The notes under the pieces: generated by a model | Database searches by the model: none | What the model was told of the DNA's origin: nothing | The model's input: the letters and a program-made list of their open reading frames with translations, nothing else | Source of the DNA: Bacillota bacterium | Lineage (GTDB): Bacteria > Bacillota > Clostridia > Acetivibrionales > DTU013 | Length of the DNA: 49,072 nt | Direction of reading: 5' to 3' | Assembly: GCA_023409615.1 (NCBI GenBank) | Contig: JAEYRF010000011.1 | Span: 1 to 49,072, forward strand | Made by a program: the position numbers and the translations under genes | Shown: positions 9,501-17,518 of the stretch, one piece after another | Layout of the letters: every line of letters begins with the position of its first letter | How positions within the stretch are numbered: position 1 is the stretch's first letter

Positions 9501-10092
9501 CATAGTCGACAAGCTTAGCCAGATCATCATAGTCCAGAGTTTCAATCTTCTGCAGTTCATGAGATGTCCTAAATCCATCAAAGAAATTGATGAACGGTAC
9601 TCTGCCCTTTATTGCACTCAGATGTGCAACAGCAGCCAGATCCATAACTTCCTGTACGCTATTTTCCGCCAGCAGTGCCATACCGGTCTGACGGCAGGCC
9701 ATAACGTCGGAATGATCTCCAAAGATAGATAATGCGTGGCTGGCAAGCGCTCTTGCGCTTACGTGCAATACGCCCGGGAGAAGCTCCCCTGCAATTTTGT
9801 ACAGATTTGGTATCATCAGAAGCAAGCCCTGTGATGCAGTAAATGTAGTAGTCAGCGCTCCTGCTGCCAAAGAACCGTGTACTGTACCGGCGGCACCCGC
9901 CTCAGATTGCATTTCAACTACCTTGACCTCTTGGCCGAAAATATTTTTTCTGCCATTTGCGGACCATTCATCTGCAAGCTCTGCCATGACAGATGAAGGT
10001 GTGATTGGATAAATACCTGCAACATCGGTGAAAGCATATGCAATATGCGCCGCAGCGGTATTTCCGTCCATGGTTTTCATGTTCTTTCCCAT
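6562..10092 (-). CDS. nifJ: Pyruvate:ferredoxin (flavodoxin) oxidoreductase
   Basis: A 1176-residue single-chain enzyme that converts pyruvate and CoA to acetyl-CoA, CO2 and reduced ferredoxin, the central step of anaerobic sugar fermentation. N-terminal domain: EMQSEAGAAGTVHG and FTASQGLLLMIPNLYKIAGE. Two [4Fe-4S] motifs: CIQCNQCAYVCPH at about residue 688 and CAGCGSCANVCP at about 743. The C-terminal thiamine-pyrophosphate domain has GDGWAYDIG (about 967) and TEVYSNTGGQ, with CAGCGE (about 807) as a further cluster ligand. The length is normal. ATG 10092 has GGGGAG six bases upstream. It is monocistronic: it ends at the hairpin at 6438-6463 and has a long AT-rich upstream region with a palindromic site at 10235-10244. 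Confidence 0.98.
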   Translation of the reverse strand: MGKNMKTMDGNTAAAHIAYAFTDVAGIYPITPSSVMAELADEWSANGRKNIFGQEVKVVEMQSEAGAAGTVHGSLAAGALTTTFTASQGLLLMIPNLYKIAGELLPGVLHVSARALASHALSIFGDHSDVMACRQTGMALLAENSVQEVMDLAAVAHLSAIKGRVPFINFFDGFRTSHELQKIETLDYDDLAKLVDYDAVRAFRKRALNPENPSIRGTAQNPDIFFQAREASNTYYDALPAIVEEYFNEINKLTGREYGLFNYYGAPDADRVIVAMGSVCETIDETIDYLAAKGEKVGVIKVRLYRPFSVKHLLKVIPDSVKKIAVLDRTKEPGSLGEPLYQDVCTALYENGKMPVIVAGRYGLGSKDTTPAQIVAVYNNLKLDTPKNHFTIGIVDDVTNLSLNTGEEIDTAAEGTVSCKFWGLGSDGTVGANKNSIKIIGDHTDMFAQAYFAYDSKKSGGVTISHLRFGKKPIRSTYLINKADFVACHNPSYIGKYDMVQDLKDNGTFLLNCGWTAAELDEKLPASIKRYIAKHNIHFYTLDAVSIGKEIGLGSRINMVMQSAFFKLANIIPLEDAVKYMKDAIVKSYGSKGEKIVNMNYLAIDKGIEALKKVDVPADWANASDAKGEESNVPEFISKILVPMNNQLGDKLPVSTFVGMEDGTFPAGTSRYEKRGIAVDVPEWQMDNCIQCNQCAYVCPHAVIRPFLLDKEEVANAPESFASKKAIGKGFEDLNFRIQVSALDCAGCGSCANVCPAKEKALIMKPLETQLAEDKNWDYAMTIGYKNPLGATSVKGSQFEEPLFEFSGACAGCGETPYAKLITQLFGDRMMIANATGCSSIWGGSAPSMPYCANRNGHGPSWANSLFEDNAEYGLGMYLGVGQIRKGLADKCVKALEKNLPESAKAALSSWLENIDNADGSKAAAAQIKAELNDLISKNAVDAETKAILADILDNSEFLVKKSQWILGGDGWAYDIGFGGLDHVLASNEDVNVLVFDTEVYSNTGGQSSKSTPTGAVAQFAAAGKNVKKKDLGMIAMSYGYVYVAQVAMGANQNQLIKALIEAEKYPGPSLVIAYSPCINHGLKLGMGKSQLEEKNAVEAGYWHLYRYNPMLKDEGKNPFVLDSKEPSASYKDFIMSNVRYSSLTRTFPDRAEVLFESAEKSAKERYETYKKLAEG

Positions 10093-10234
10093 CTTAATCT
10101 CCCCTTTACTGTTTCCCCATCAAATTTTATGTAACTTTTTATTCTTCCTGAAATATTTAGAATACAAGAAAAAATATTAACAGTGTGAGCATATATCAGG
10201 GGTTGTCAATATGCTTTCAGACTCAATAAGTATA

Positions 10235-10244
10235 TTGTATACAA
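10235..10244. promoter_or_regulatory. Palindromic TTGTATACAA, candidate operator upstream of nifJ
   Basis: A perfect ten-base palindrome 143 bases upstream of the nifJ start codon, resembling GntR-family half-site architecture. A TTGACA on the minus strand (10204-10209) lies nearby, but I found no -10 at normal spacing. The redox-repressor (Rex) consensus is not matched. It is a suggestion only. Confidence 0.25.
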
Positions 10245-10356
10245 AATGAGTCTCATGTTTGATTATATTTTAACATTATTATAGGGTTTTGTGAAGAGGA
10301 TTCATAATATAGAAAGAAACAAATATTCAGCAACTTTTTTGGAATTCGGTTGATTT

Positions 10357-10632
10357 TCAATTAATGCCAAATATTAATTTGAGGAGAACGAGTAGAACAA
10401 AACCTGGTATGCCAAGTATACCAACAATGAAGGCAGTATAAATGTTAAGTGCTATGTGGAATCCAATAAGACTACCGATCCAGTTGACCAGCAATATGGC
10501 GGCAGCGCCAAGAAGTACGTTGAGAAGCAGCTTCATTACCACCTTAAGCGGAGTTAGAAGAAGTCTTCCCAGTATCAATAGTAAAATGATGCCTACTGCA
10601 TAGGCTATAATCACTCCAAAATTTATCGCCAT
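10357..10632 (-). CDS. bofA: BofA-like pro-sigma-K processing inhibitor
   Basis: A 91-residue integral membrane protein with two to three hydrophobic segments (about residues 5-25, 34-55 and 63-88) and the BofA-typical NWIG...LNIYTAFIVGILGIPG stretch. In Bacillus, BofA sits in the outer forespore membrane. It holds the SpoIVFB protease inactive until the engulfed forespore signals, delaying sigma-K maturation. It lies 107 bases downstream of a YaaL/DUF2508 gene, as in B. subtilis (recR-yaaL-bofA), although recR is not here. The ribosome-binding GAGGGT is very close to the ATG, and no other in-frame start exists. Confidence 0.9.
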   Translation of the reverse strand: MAINFGVIIAYAVGIILLLILGRLLLTPLKVVMKLLLNVLLGAAAILLVNWIGSLIGFHIALNIYTAFIVGILGIPGFVLLVLLKLIFGIN

Positions 10633-10739
10633 ACCCTCACACCATAAACATAATGTACATAGTATTTATACTTGTACAATTGGACAAATATGCCTTAAGT
10701 AGAAAGTATCAGAAGTATTATTTTAGCTGACTTATATTT

Positions 10740-11042
10740 TCAAATGTAGCGTGAGAGGCCCTTTTCCTTGGCAAGTCTTACAAAATATGCGTATCTGGAT
10801 TCACACGCCTTGAGTTTATATGTAAAGTAGTCGATAAGCATTTCCTCATGCACATACTCGAAATTAGCGCTTGTCTCAATCCACTCATCCCGCGCCTGTT
10901 GTGCGGCAGTGAGGATTTCCTGTTCTTCTGCTGTAAGTTCTGCACGAATTGCGGCTTTTGGAAGTAATTTCTTCCGGGTTCGCTTTGATCTGATCAAATT
11001 GCTGCCCGTTTGATTTTTATATTCTGCAATTTCACTTTTCAT
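10740..11042 (-). CDS. YaaL-like DUF2508 protein
   Basis: A 100-residue soluble, helical, charged protein. The C-terminal half (DEWIETSANFEYVHEEML, then a Tyr/Lys-rich helix ending in AKEKG) is the DUF2508 signature. The function is unknown; the family is conserved next to bofA. ATG 11042 is chosen because AGAAGG stands eight bases before it, whereas the GTG nine bases upstream abuts the same motif. The gene order yaaL-bofA supports the assignment. Confidence 0.78.
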   Translation of the reverse strand: MKSEIAEYKNQTGSNLIRSKRTRKKLLPKAAIRAELTAEEQEILTAAQQARDEWIETSANFEYVHEEMLIDYFTYKLKACESRYAYFVRLAKEKGLSRYI

Positions 11043-11101
11043 ACTTTGCACCTTCTTATAGAGAAATCTATTTCACCATAAGTATAGGCACAAATTCCCG
11101 C

Positions 11102-11692
11102 TTATATACCTTTGCCCTCAAACCACTGCAGTACTGAATTTGTTGTGACATATCTGAATTTGCCCCAGTCCCGCCATTTGCCCTTCAAATCATAAAGTGA
11201 ACGTGCGAACTGTGCAAGCCCCTCTTTATCCACCTCTCTGATCTCGCTGACTTCATCATCACTAGCATCCTCAAGCAGTCTTCCGCCTACCTCATCCAAT
11301 ATAAAGATATAAGAATAAAACATCACATGTTCCTTTTCATGTTCAAATCTTATCCTGATCACACCGGCAAACTCTCTAATTTCAACCTCAAGGCCCAATT
11401 CCTCCTTGACCTCACGGAATACAGCCCCAAAGATATCCTCATCATGACCGATCCCACCTGTAGGTATCCTATAGATGTTTTCCGGATATTCGTCACAGGT
11501 AACTGTAATGACTTTACCCGTTGGTCTGACGACACAAAAGACGACCTCTCCTCTTCTGTCGCGCTGAACCACGCTTTTAACCCGGTTAAAGTAACCGGGA
11601 GCAGAATACCTGATGGTTACGTCTTTGATTATGGCATCTGTTTTCAACTTCTCACATATTTGAAGAAACTCTGCTTCATTAAATAAATTCAT
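11102..11692 (-). CDS. Nudix hydrolase
   Basis: A 196-residue protein with a complete Nudix box GX5EX7REUXEEXGU (GGIGHDED...FREVKEELGL, about residues 88-110). It hydrolyses a nucleoside diphosphate linked to another group; the substrate cannot be told from sequence. The flanking beta strands (FCVVRPTGKVITVTC, MFYSYIFILDE) fit the fold. A C-terminal helical region ends in WRDWGKFRYVTTNSVLQWF. The ATG at 11692 has AAAGGG nine bases upstream; a GTG six codons earlier is possible. It shares no obvious operon with its neighbours. Confidence 0.88.
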   Translation of the reverse strand: MNLFNEAEFLQICEKLKTDAIIKDVTIRYSAPGYFNRVKSVVQRDRRGEVVFCVVRPTGKVITVTCDEYPENIYRIPTGGIGHDEDIFGAVFREVKEELGLEVEIREFAGVIRIRFEHEKEHVMFYSYIFILDEVGGRLLEDASDDEVSEIREVDKEGLAQFARSLYDLKGKWRDWGKFRYVTTNSVLQWFEGKGI

Positions 11693-11895
11693 AGGCAAAA
11701 ACCCTTTCACCCATCATTTTAAACCATTTTGCATTGTTTTTCCACAGATGTATTGAAACTATGAAATAAAAGTAACGAAAATTTAATAATTAGGAATATT
11801 CTTTTTGTGTTACATTGAAACAAATGTGGTAATATATAAGTCTATTTATATGTGGGAAATGGTTGAAAATAATATTATTTGAGGTGTTGGTCAAC

Positions 11896-13701
11896 ATGGA
11901 GCCTGAAGTCCAAATCCGCAGAAGAACAAATAAAACGAAGAACATTTTTTTGAAAATTTTTATTGCATTCATAGCATTAATGGTTGTGTCTGCGTCAGTT
12001 TTTACTTACCTGACCCTGCAAAATGAAAATGTGTATAAAGGAGTATCTGTGGGCGGCCTGGATGCATCCGGGTTAAGCAAACAGCAGCTTCAAGCTCAGC
12101 TTAGTGCAAATCATAACGCCTCCGATAATGGGACAGGCATTACACTCAAAGCATCTGATACTGAGATGCCCATAACATTTGCAGAATTGGACCTAAGATA
12201 TGACATAGATTCAGCCGTAAAGAATGCTTATGCTGTCGGGCGCACAGGGAATATCTTCAATCGGATGTATGATATTGCCATGGCCTGTATGAGTGGCAAA
12301 AACATCAGTGTTATTCAAAACTTTGATGAGGAAAAGATAGATACCTTTGTAAATCAATTTTCAGTTCAGGTTTTTAAAAGCGTAAAAGAAGCATCACTTT
12401 TATTGTCGGACGATAAGGTGGTTATCCGGTCAGGAAGGAATGGAGAGCATATTGACAAAGCAGAAACTGCAAAGCTGGTCATTGACCTGATAAAAAGCGG
12501 CAAGGGCGGAGTTGTTTCCCCCGAGGTCATTATTACCAACCCAAACGGACTCGACGTAGATGATATCTATGATCAGATCATCAGTAAGCCCGCCGATGCT
12601 TCATACAAGGTAGAAAACAACAATCTGGTTCTCACTCCGCATTCCGTTGGCAGAGACATTGATAAGGGAAAGCTTGAGGAGATAATCAAAGATTTAGACC
12701 AGACAGAGGAGCAAGAACATGTGCTTCCGGTGTCAATTGTGATGCCTTCAGTAACTTCCGATATGGCAACATCAATGATTTTCAAGGACGAACTCGCTTC
12801 GGCTGTCACTTCATTCGGAACCGGTACTGTTAATGGTCAGAACCGTAAATTCAACATGCAGCTTGCGGTTAAAAATATTAATCAGCTTATTCTGCTGCCC
12901 GGTGAGGAGTTTTCGTTTAACAGAGTCGTGGGTCCGAGAGACGTGGAACATGGATATAAAACAGCTCACGTTTATATACGTGGCAGGATAGAAGACGGTA
13001 TTGGCGGCGGGATCTGCCAGGTTTCAACTACAATGTACAACGCAGTGTTAACGGCGGATCTTGAAGTCGCTGAGCGAAAAAATCACTCCTTCACAGTTGG
13101 CTATGTTCCTTTAGGCCAAGATGCAACCGCTTTTTACGGAGGTACTGATTTCAGATTTGTCAATTCAACAAAGTGGCCTATAAAGCTGCTGTCAAATGTC
13201 AGTGGCAATAAGATACATTTTTCAATCATGGGAACAAATGAAAACCCAGGCAAAACTGTAGTAATAAGCAACAAGATCCTCTCAAAAACACCTCATACGA
13301 TTCAAACCACTGAAGACCCAACCCTGCCGGTAGGAACTGAAAAGGAAACGCAGGAAGGTCTGGATGGCTATGTAGTAGAAACCTACAAAACGATTAAGAT
13401 CGATGGAAAGGTAATCTCTCAAAAGAAGCTGCACACCAGCAAATACAATCCGTGTACCCAGATGTTGGTAGTAGGAACGAAGCCGGTGGAAGGCGCTACG
13501 CCACCTGTTACACCACCTGTTACGCCACCTGTTACACCCGCAGATCCGGAACAGCCGTTTGACCTGGAACAACCCGGTAACTCGGAACAGACGGTAGACT
13601 CAGAACAGTCCAGTAACCCGGAACAGCCTGATAGTCCGGAACAGCCTGTGGAAGATAACGCTGCAGATTCCGACATTCTCGACGAGGGTGAGCCTAGCTA
13701 A
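11896..13701 (+). CDS. VanW-family membrane-anchored cell wall protein with G5-like domain
   Basis: A 601-residue exported protein anchored by one N-terminal membrane helix (about residues 17-38). The outer part begins with tandem domains resembling the peptidoglycan-binding PF12229 repeats. A VanW domain follows (about 338-425: FSFNRVVGPRD, GGGICQVSTTMYNAVL, NHSFTVGYVPLGQDA). A G5-like module comes next (about 455-535), ending in the typical VVGTKP. The tail is low complexity: three VTPP repeats, then many EQP-type units, probably spanning the wall. VanW function is unresolved; a role in cell-wall biology is inferred. The ATG at 11896 has GAGGTG upstream. Confidence 0.88.
   Translation: MEPEVQIRRRTNKTKNIFLKIFIAFIALMVVSASVFTYLTLQNENVYKGVSVGGLDASGLSKQQLQAQLSANHNASDNGTGITLKASDTEMPITFAELDLRYDIDSAVKNAYAVGRTGNIFNRMYDIAMACMSGKNISVIQNFDEEKIDTFVNQFSVQVFKSVKEASLLLSDDKVVIRSGRNGEHIDKAETAKLVIDLIKSGKGGVVSPEVIITNPNGLDVDDIYDQIISKPADASYKVENNNLVLTPHSVGRDIDKGKLEEIIKDLDQTEEQEHVLPVSIVMPSVTSDMATSMIFKDELASAVTSFGTGTVNGQNRKFNMQLAVKNINQLILLPGEEFSFNRVVGPRDVEHGYKTAHVYIRGRIEDGIGGGICQVSTTMYNAVLTADLEVAERKNHSFTVGYVPLGQDATAFYGGTDFRFVNSTKWPIKLLSNVSGNKIHFSIMGTNENPGKTVVISNKILSKTPHTIQTTEDPTLPVGTEKETQEGLDGYVVETYKTIKIDGKVISQKKLHTSKYNPCTQMLVVGTKPVEGATPPVTPPVTPPVTPADPEQPFDLEQPGNSEQTVDSEQSSNPEQPDSPEQPVEDNAADSDILDEGEPS
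13502..13660 (+). repeat. Tandem repeats encoding the Pro/Glu-rich tail of the VanW protein
   Basis: A 12-base unit of the form CCACCTGTTACA is repeated three times (13502-13537). A looser set of units built around GGAACAGCC and GGAACAGTC follows. They encode VTPP and then EQP-type repeats. Such repeats often change length between strains by slippage. Confidence 0.75.
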
Positions 13702-13703
13702 GA

Positions 13704-13783
13704 AAATTTTCGCAGGACAATGCGGAGGATAGAGTAATACATGCTGTAATGAGATTGATAACAATGCAGTCCTGCGAAAATTT
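13704..13783. repeat. Long inverted repeat between convergent genes
   Basis: A perfect 15-base arm AAATTTTCGCAGGAC (13704-13718) is repeated inverted at 13769-13783, with 50 bases between. It lies three bases after the VanW stop codon and 38 bases from the end of the convergent stress gene. It may act as a bidirectional terminator, but the large loop and the A/T run inside the stem are unusual. A miniature inverted-repeat element is the alternative. Confidence 0.75.
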
Positions 13784-13821
13784 AACCGCTGTCAATGCAA
13801 AGATATAAGTGTTACAAATTA

Positions 13822-14418
13822 CTAGTATGCCTCTATATTGCTGGCTCCGCTGTTTCTCAAAATGGATGTTATCCTGTTAACCTTGTCATCATCCGTCTTC
13901 ATGCTGAATAGCACTTTACCATGCCGTACATCGCTTTCATACTTCCTGCTCTTACTCTCGGGTATACCCAAATCAATCAGTCCGCCGACAATACCTCCGG
14001 TAACTGCTCCTGAAAGCAATCCGGTAATAGGTCCGGCGGCGGCTATAATCCCAAGTCCGGGAATCATCAAACTGCCGGCCCCAATTAATAACCCTGCGAT
14101 TCCACCAAGCACACCGCCCGAAATAACACCATCGGATATGTTGTCATTCACACCCGTTGGAGTACCTGCAGTCCCTTTATTTCCCGTCATCATTGTTCCG
14201 AATCCCGGTGCTGTATTGTCAACTATTCCACTGAAAACTTCCGGTCTGCCTGCTCCCCGCATTCCGCCGGAAGAGGCTTGATCATATGGATCTCCGGTTT
14301 CTCCGTGCTTTGCAATTATTGAAATATCATCAGTACGCAAACCCTGTTCCTTAATTCTTCTGGCAGCCATCTCGGCATAGTCTTGATTTTCGAATAGCCC
14401 TACTACTGTCTTTGACAT
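13822..14418 (-). CDS. General stress protein 17M-like membrane-associated protein
   Basis: A 198-residue protein. The N-terminal about 40 residues (TVVGLFENQDYAEMAARRIK) resemble the general-stress-protein-17M-like domain. A Gly-rich hydrophobic hairpin follows (about 98-150, many GG pairs) of the type found in glycine-zipper membrane inserts. The C-terminus is a small domain ending in ITSILRNSGASNIEAY, a second 17M-like half. Its function is unknown. Family members are often induced by general stress, but no sigma-B-type promoter was identified here. The ATG at 14418 has GGAGG upstream. Confidence 0.7.
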   Translation of the reverse strand: MSKTVVGLFENQDYAEMAARRIKEQGLRTDDISIIAKHGETGDPYDQASSGGMRGAGRPEVFSGIVDNTAPGFGTMMTGNKGTAGTPTGVNDNISDGVISGGVLGGIAGLLIGAGSLMIPGLGIIAAAGPITGLLSGAVTGGIVGGLIDLGIPESKSRKYESDVRHGKVLFSMKTDDDKVNRITSILRNSGASNIEAY

Positions 14419-14606
14419 ATTATCCTCCTGTTACTACAAAAATAGTTTGTTACAAAAATCGTCCATCTTATCATTGCAAAATAGAAGATAAATTATTCAA
14501 CATATGTAAAATGCATAACAAGCTGTATGAGCCTTTGCATAAAACTGCTGTTCCCGAATATGCTTTTTTATTGTATAATGAATAGATGAACTTCAGGGGG
14601 TAAAGA

Positions 14607-15098
14607 ATGCAGTCTAAAGGTAGCATACTTATATTTATTGCAATTTTAGCGTTCCCGATCATCGCTATATCGACAAATCATAATTTGTTTTTCGGGGCTC
14701 TTTCAGCTATTGTTTCTATAGTATCCTTCAGATATCTGTTTTATTTACTTTTTAAATATGATTTTGAAGATCAGCAGCCTGATGAAGATCTGGAAGCTGA
14801 ACTTGAGGAGCTGGCTGACATTGATCTGAAGAAGGTCGGGGCAGGCCTGAGTATCACCTATAACCTTATGGTTATATTGTATCTCATCTACTGTTCATTC
14901 TACCTGGATACGATCCTGCTCAAGGGCATAGCCACTTTTGCCATATTGCTTCAATTGCACTTCATCATAAAGAAAGTCGGCTATAAGGAAACACCATATA
15001 ATAGAAATCAGAATAAGCCGCAAATCCTTCTTTCAAGCATTTCCAACATCGTTGTCGTTGTATTTGCCGTGCTCAATAAAATATTACGACTGATCTAA
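14607..15098 (+). CDS. Small membrane protein of unknown function
   Basis: A 163-residue protein with about five hydrophobic segments: two at the N-terminus (about 6-48), two in the middle (about 83-110), and one at the C-terminus (about 143-160). An acidic cytoplasmic loop DFEDQQPDEDLEAELEEL lies between. I do not recognise the family. The start has CAGGGGG six bases upstream, and a TATAAT-like -10 stands about 30 bases before it, so it looks genuinely expressed. It is convergent with the DUF4097 lipoprotein gene, only 12 bases apart. Confidence 0.65.
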   Translation: MQSKGSILIFIAILAFPIIAISTNHNLFFGALSAIVSIVSFRYLFYLLFKYDFEDQQPDEDLEAELEELADIDLKKVGAGLSITYNLMVILYLIYCSFYLDTILLKGIATFAILLQLHFIIKKVGYKETPYNRNQNKPQILLSSISNIVVVVFAVLNKILRLI

Positions 15099-15110
15099 GA
15101 TACAGTTCTA

Positions 15111-16160
15111 TCAGTTTAAAATGATATTTCCCATGTCCACATAAATATCTATAAGGGGTCCGCCTCCGTTCACATCACCATAGACTTCACCATCAGTACC
15201 TGTTTCCAGAGTTTCAGCAATCGGATCTATATGATTTTTAACACGTCCTCTTGTCGATTTTGCACTCATTGACCAGCCGGCTTTCTTTGGTAACTTCACA
15301 CGGATATCTCCCGCTGATGATTTAATCGTATATGTTCCTTCGCTGTCAATGCCCTCCAGTTCTGCTGAAATCATGCCGTTTGAGGCATAAAGCACTGACC
15401 CTCTCTCCATTTTCGACTCTCTTACCGTAAGACTACCGGCTGAAATGTCACAATTAAGCTTTCCCTCTGTATTTTCAATAATCGAGTCTCCGGCAAGAGA
15501 TTTCAAATCAATAACACCTTTCAATCCGGTGAACGTAATATCTCCCCTACCACATTTATATGTGCCGTTACCGGTGATATCTTTCATGCATATATCGCCA
15601 TTATCTACTGAGACGCTTATTTTGTCAGAACTGCACCGGTTTACATCGATCAGACCTCTTTCAAGCGAGAGTTCAACTTTGGACATCTCCTCAAGACCTG
15701 ATAAAGTAATTGTTGCATTTTCAGCATCGATATATAGTAATTTTAAAGTCTCCGGTACGATCAACTCCATATCGACATTATACCTGTATAATGGGCGTAG
15801 TTCTTTTTCAGCCCCGTTATTGATAGACACACTCATGGAAGTAGTTTCCACAGTGCTTTTTATACCATTCAATATCTGATTTAAATACTCTTTGTTCGCA
15901 GGACCCTTCAGACTTGTTTCTTCAATGATTTGAAGCTTATTCTGTGTACCGCGTGTTATTTTCACACTTCCACTTTGAATCTTCACAGTCAGCCTTGTCT
16001 GAGAGCTTATGTCTACATTATTTTCTGTTTCTTTCACCACTGTGGGACCAATAGCCGGCTTGATATCCGGCGGCCGTTTACAACCGGCAAACGACACTGT
16101 TATGATCCCCACAAGTACTATTGTTAACAGGCCTCTGATACACCTGAACTTGTTCTCCAA
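15111..16160 (-). CDS. DUF4097-type lipoprotein
   Basis: A 349-residue protein with a signal peptide and lipobox (VSFAGC, Cys at about residue 26), so it is a membrane-anchored extracellular lipoprotein. The rest is a repetitive beta-strand pattern (SGSVKITRG, AENATITLSG, ERGLIDVNRC, DNGDICMKDI, GRGDITFTGL) typical of the DUF4097/adhesin-like right-handed beta-helix families. Its role is unknown. These proteins often accompany envelope-stress two-component systems, but none is nearby. The start is a TTG at 16160 with AGGAAAG upstream; no ATG is available. Confidence 0.72.
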   Translation of the reverse strand: MENKFRCIRGLLTIVLVGIITVSFAGCKRPPDIKPAIGPTVVKETENNVDISSQTRLTVKIQSGSVKITRGTQNKLQIIEETSLKGPANKEYLNQILNGIKSTVETTSMSVSINNGAEKELRPLYRYNVDMELIVPETLKLLYIDAENATITLSGLEEMSKVELSLERGLIDVNRCSSDKISVSVDNGDICMKDITGNGTYKCGRGDITFTGLKGVIDLKSLAGDSIIENTEGKLNCDISAGSLTVRESKMERGSVLYASNGMISAELEGIDSEGTYTIKSSAGDIRVKLPKKAGWSMSAKSTRGRVKNHIDPIAETLETGTDGEVYGDVNGGGPLIDIYVDMGNIILN

Positions 16161-16528
16161 ACTTTCCTACCATCCCTTCTCCAATGTACTGCAGGCTCTG
16201 TAATCCTATACAAACAGTATCCCCAATATAAAAGCTCCTGCCAGCAGCATCTTAGCTGCAGGTCTGGAGATAATCTTAATTCACTTGGCGCCACTAAAGC
16301 ATTATTCTATCATATATGAGATCATAACTGAACTGACGGAGTTATCCATAAATCTGTTCCCTTTCGAGACGCTCTTATAAAAAAATAATCTTCAGATTTT
16401 TGGAACTATATTTGCCGAATATATGTCAAACATTTAGCATTTGTTTACTTTCATGATTAGATTATGTTATATAATAGGTTGCAGTTGCCGGATTATATAT
16501 ATACAATTATTGGAGATGAATAAATATT
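16161..16528. other. Divergent intergenic region before the ABC hybrid operon
   Basis: This 368-base region serves the leftward DUF4097 gene and the rightward ABC operon. A bulged stem (CCTGC-c-AGC with GCTGCAGG, about 16227-16252) lies on the DUF4097 side. The right part (16370-16510) is very AT-rich and holds a candidate promoter for the operon. No gene or known riboswitch was recognised. Confidence 0.5.
16444..16475 (+). promoter_or_regulatory. Candidate promoter of the ABC/MacAB-like operon
   Basis: TTTACT (16444-16449) is followed after 18 bases by TATATA (16468-16473), which overlaps a TATAAT (16470-16475). The start codon of the first permease follows about 55 bases later. The -35 is weak, so control by an activator is possible. 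Confidence 0.4.
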
Positions 16529-17458
16529 TTGAATGGAAAATCAGACATGATAAAAACGCTGAAGAAGCCAATCCTTCGCAAGAGCGGAGGGAAATACTAT
16601 ACTACAAAAAAACATCGTGACGTGCTTTTCGGTTTATTATTTATATTACCATCCTTTGCCGGTTGTGCTGTTTTTGTTCTTATTCCCTTTCTGGATGTTA
16701 TTAGACGATCATTCACACTGGGTTTCACCGGCGAATTTGTTTGGTTTTACAACTATATCGACATTTTCCAAAACAGTGCGTTCCAGTTGGCAACAGTCAA
16801 TACACTGCGTTTTGTAGGTATATGTGTGCCGTTATTGCTTCTGATATCACTTATGCTTGCCCTTCTATTGAACCAGAAAGTAATGGGAAGAGGGATGCTT
16901 AGGGCTGCATTTCTGGTTCCACTTGCAATACCGGTAGCTTCAGTTGCGCTGCTGTGGCAGATATTGTTCCATCAGAATGGATTGCTGGGTAATCTAATGG
17001 TGCTGCTGGGAAAGGAACGTATCGATTGGATGCGCACAGATTGGGCGTTGATGTGCCTGATCATCAGTTATCTATGGAAGAATGTAGGCTATAACATTGT
17101 CCTTTTTCTTGCAGGCTTGAGTAATATTTCAGTTGCCCAGTATGAGGCGGCGCATATAGATGGTGCAAATTCGTTCCAGTTATTCCGCAATATCACGTTG
17201 CCGGGTCTGATACCTACTCTGTTTACGGTGACTGTGCTGTCCCTGCTCAACACATTCAAGGTATTCCGGGAAGCTTACCTGGTGGCAGGCGATTATCCCA
17301 CGCAGAATATATATCTTATACAGCATACACTCAACAACTGGTTTACGAAATTACAGATGGAAAGGCTGTGCGCTGCTGCTACAGTGATTGCAATTGTCAT
17401 TATAGCACTGGTAGCCTTACTCCGCCAAAGTTGGCGTACAGACAATGATGAATTATGA
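16529..17458 (+). CDS. ABC sugar-type permease, MalF-like
   Basis: A 309-residue inner-membrane protein with six predicted helices. It has the conserved EAA loop of carbohydrate importers, EAAHIDGANSFQLFRNITLP (about residues 208-227), where an ATPase would dock. It belongs to the LplB/UgpA/MalF type. The TTG at 16529 is the longest start with a GGAG (13 bases upstream). An ATG at 16547 is an alternative with a poorer site. It is the first gene of a five-gene unit with no ATPase gene. In Gram-positive sugar importers a shared ATPase such as MsmX often serves several systems, which is the likely solution here. Confidence 0.9.
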   Translation: MNGKSDMIKTLKKPILRKSGGKYYTTKKHRDVLFGLLFILPSFAGCAVFVLIPFLDVIRRSFTLGFTGEFVWFYNYIDIFQNSAFQLATVNTLRFVGICVPLLLLISLMLALLLNQKVMGRGMLRAAFLVPLAIPVASVALLWQILFHQNGLLGNLMVLLGKERIDWMRTDWALMCLIISYLWKNVGYNIVLFLAGLSNISVAQYEAAHIDGANSFQLFRNITLPGLIPTLFTVTVLSLLNTFKVFREAYLVAGDYPTQNIYLIQHTLNNWFTKLQMERLCAAATVIAIVIIALVALLRQSWRTDNDEL

Positions 17459-17518
17459 TGTGCGGATTTATGGTGTAATATAGGCGGTTATATCAAATAA
17501 GTATTGGAAGGCATAAAG

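Noticed and set aside
10204..10209. TTGACA on the minus strand as nifJ -35 element
   Set aside because: No acceptable -10 hexamer is present 16-19 bases away; the nearest candidate is 21 or more bases off.
13838..14281. Long open frame opposite the general stress protein
   Set aside because: It is the antisense reading of a Gly-rich gene, giving a Pro/Ser/Ile-rich product with no ribosome-binding site. The leftward gene has a proper start and domain matches.
16206..16262. Short leftward peptide ending in MLLAGAFILGILFV, plus a bulged stem, upstream of the DUF4097 gene
   Set aside because: There is no ribosome-binding site and only about 23 open codons. It could be a membrane-helix remnant, but the support is too weak.
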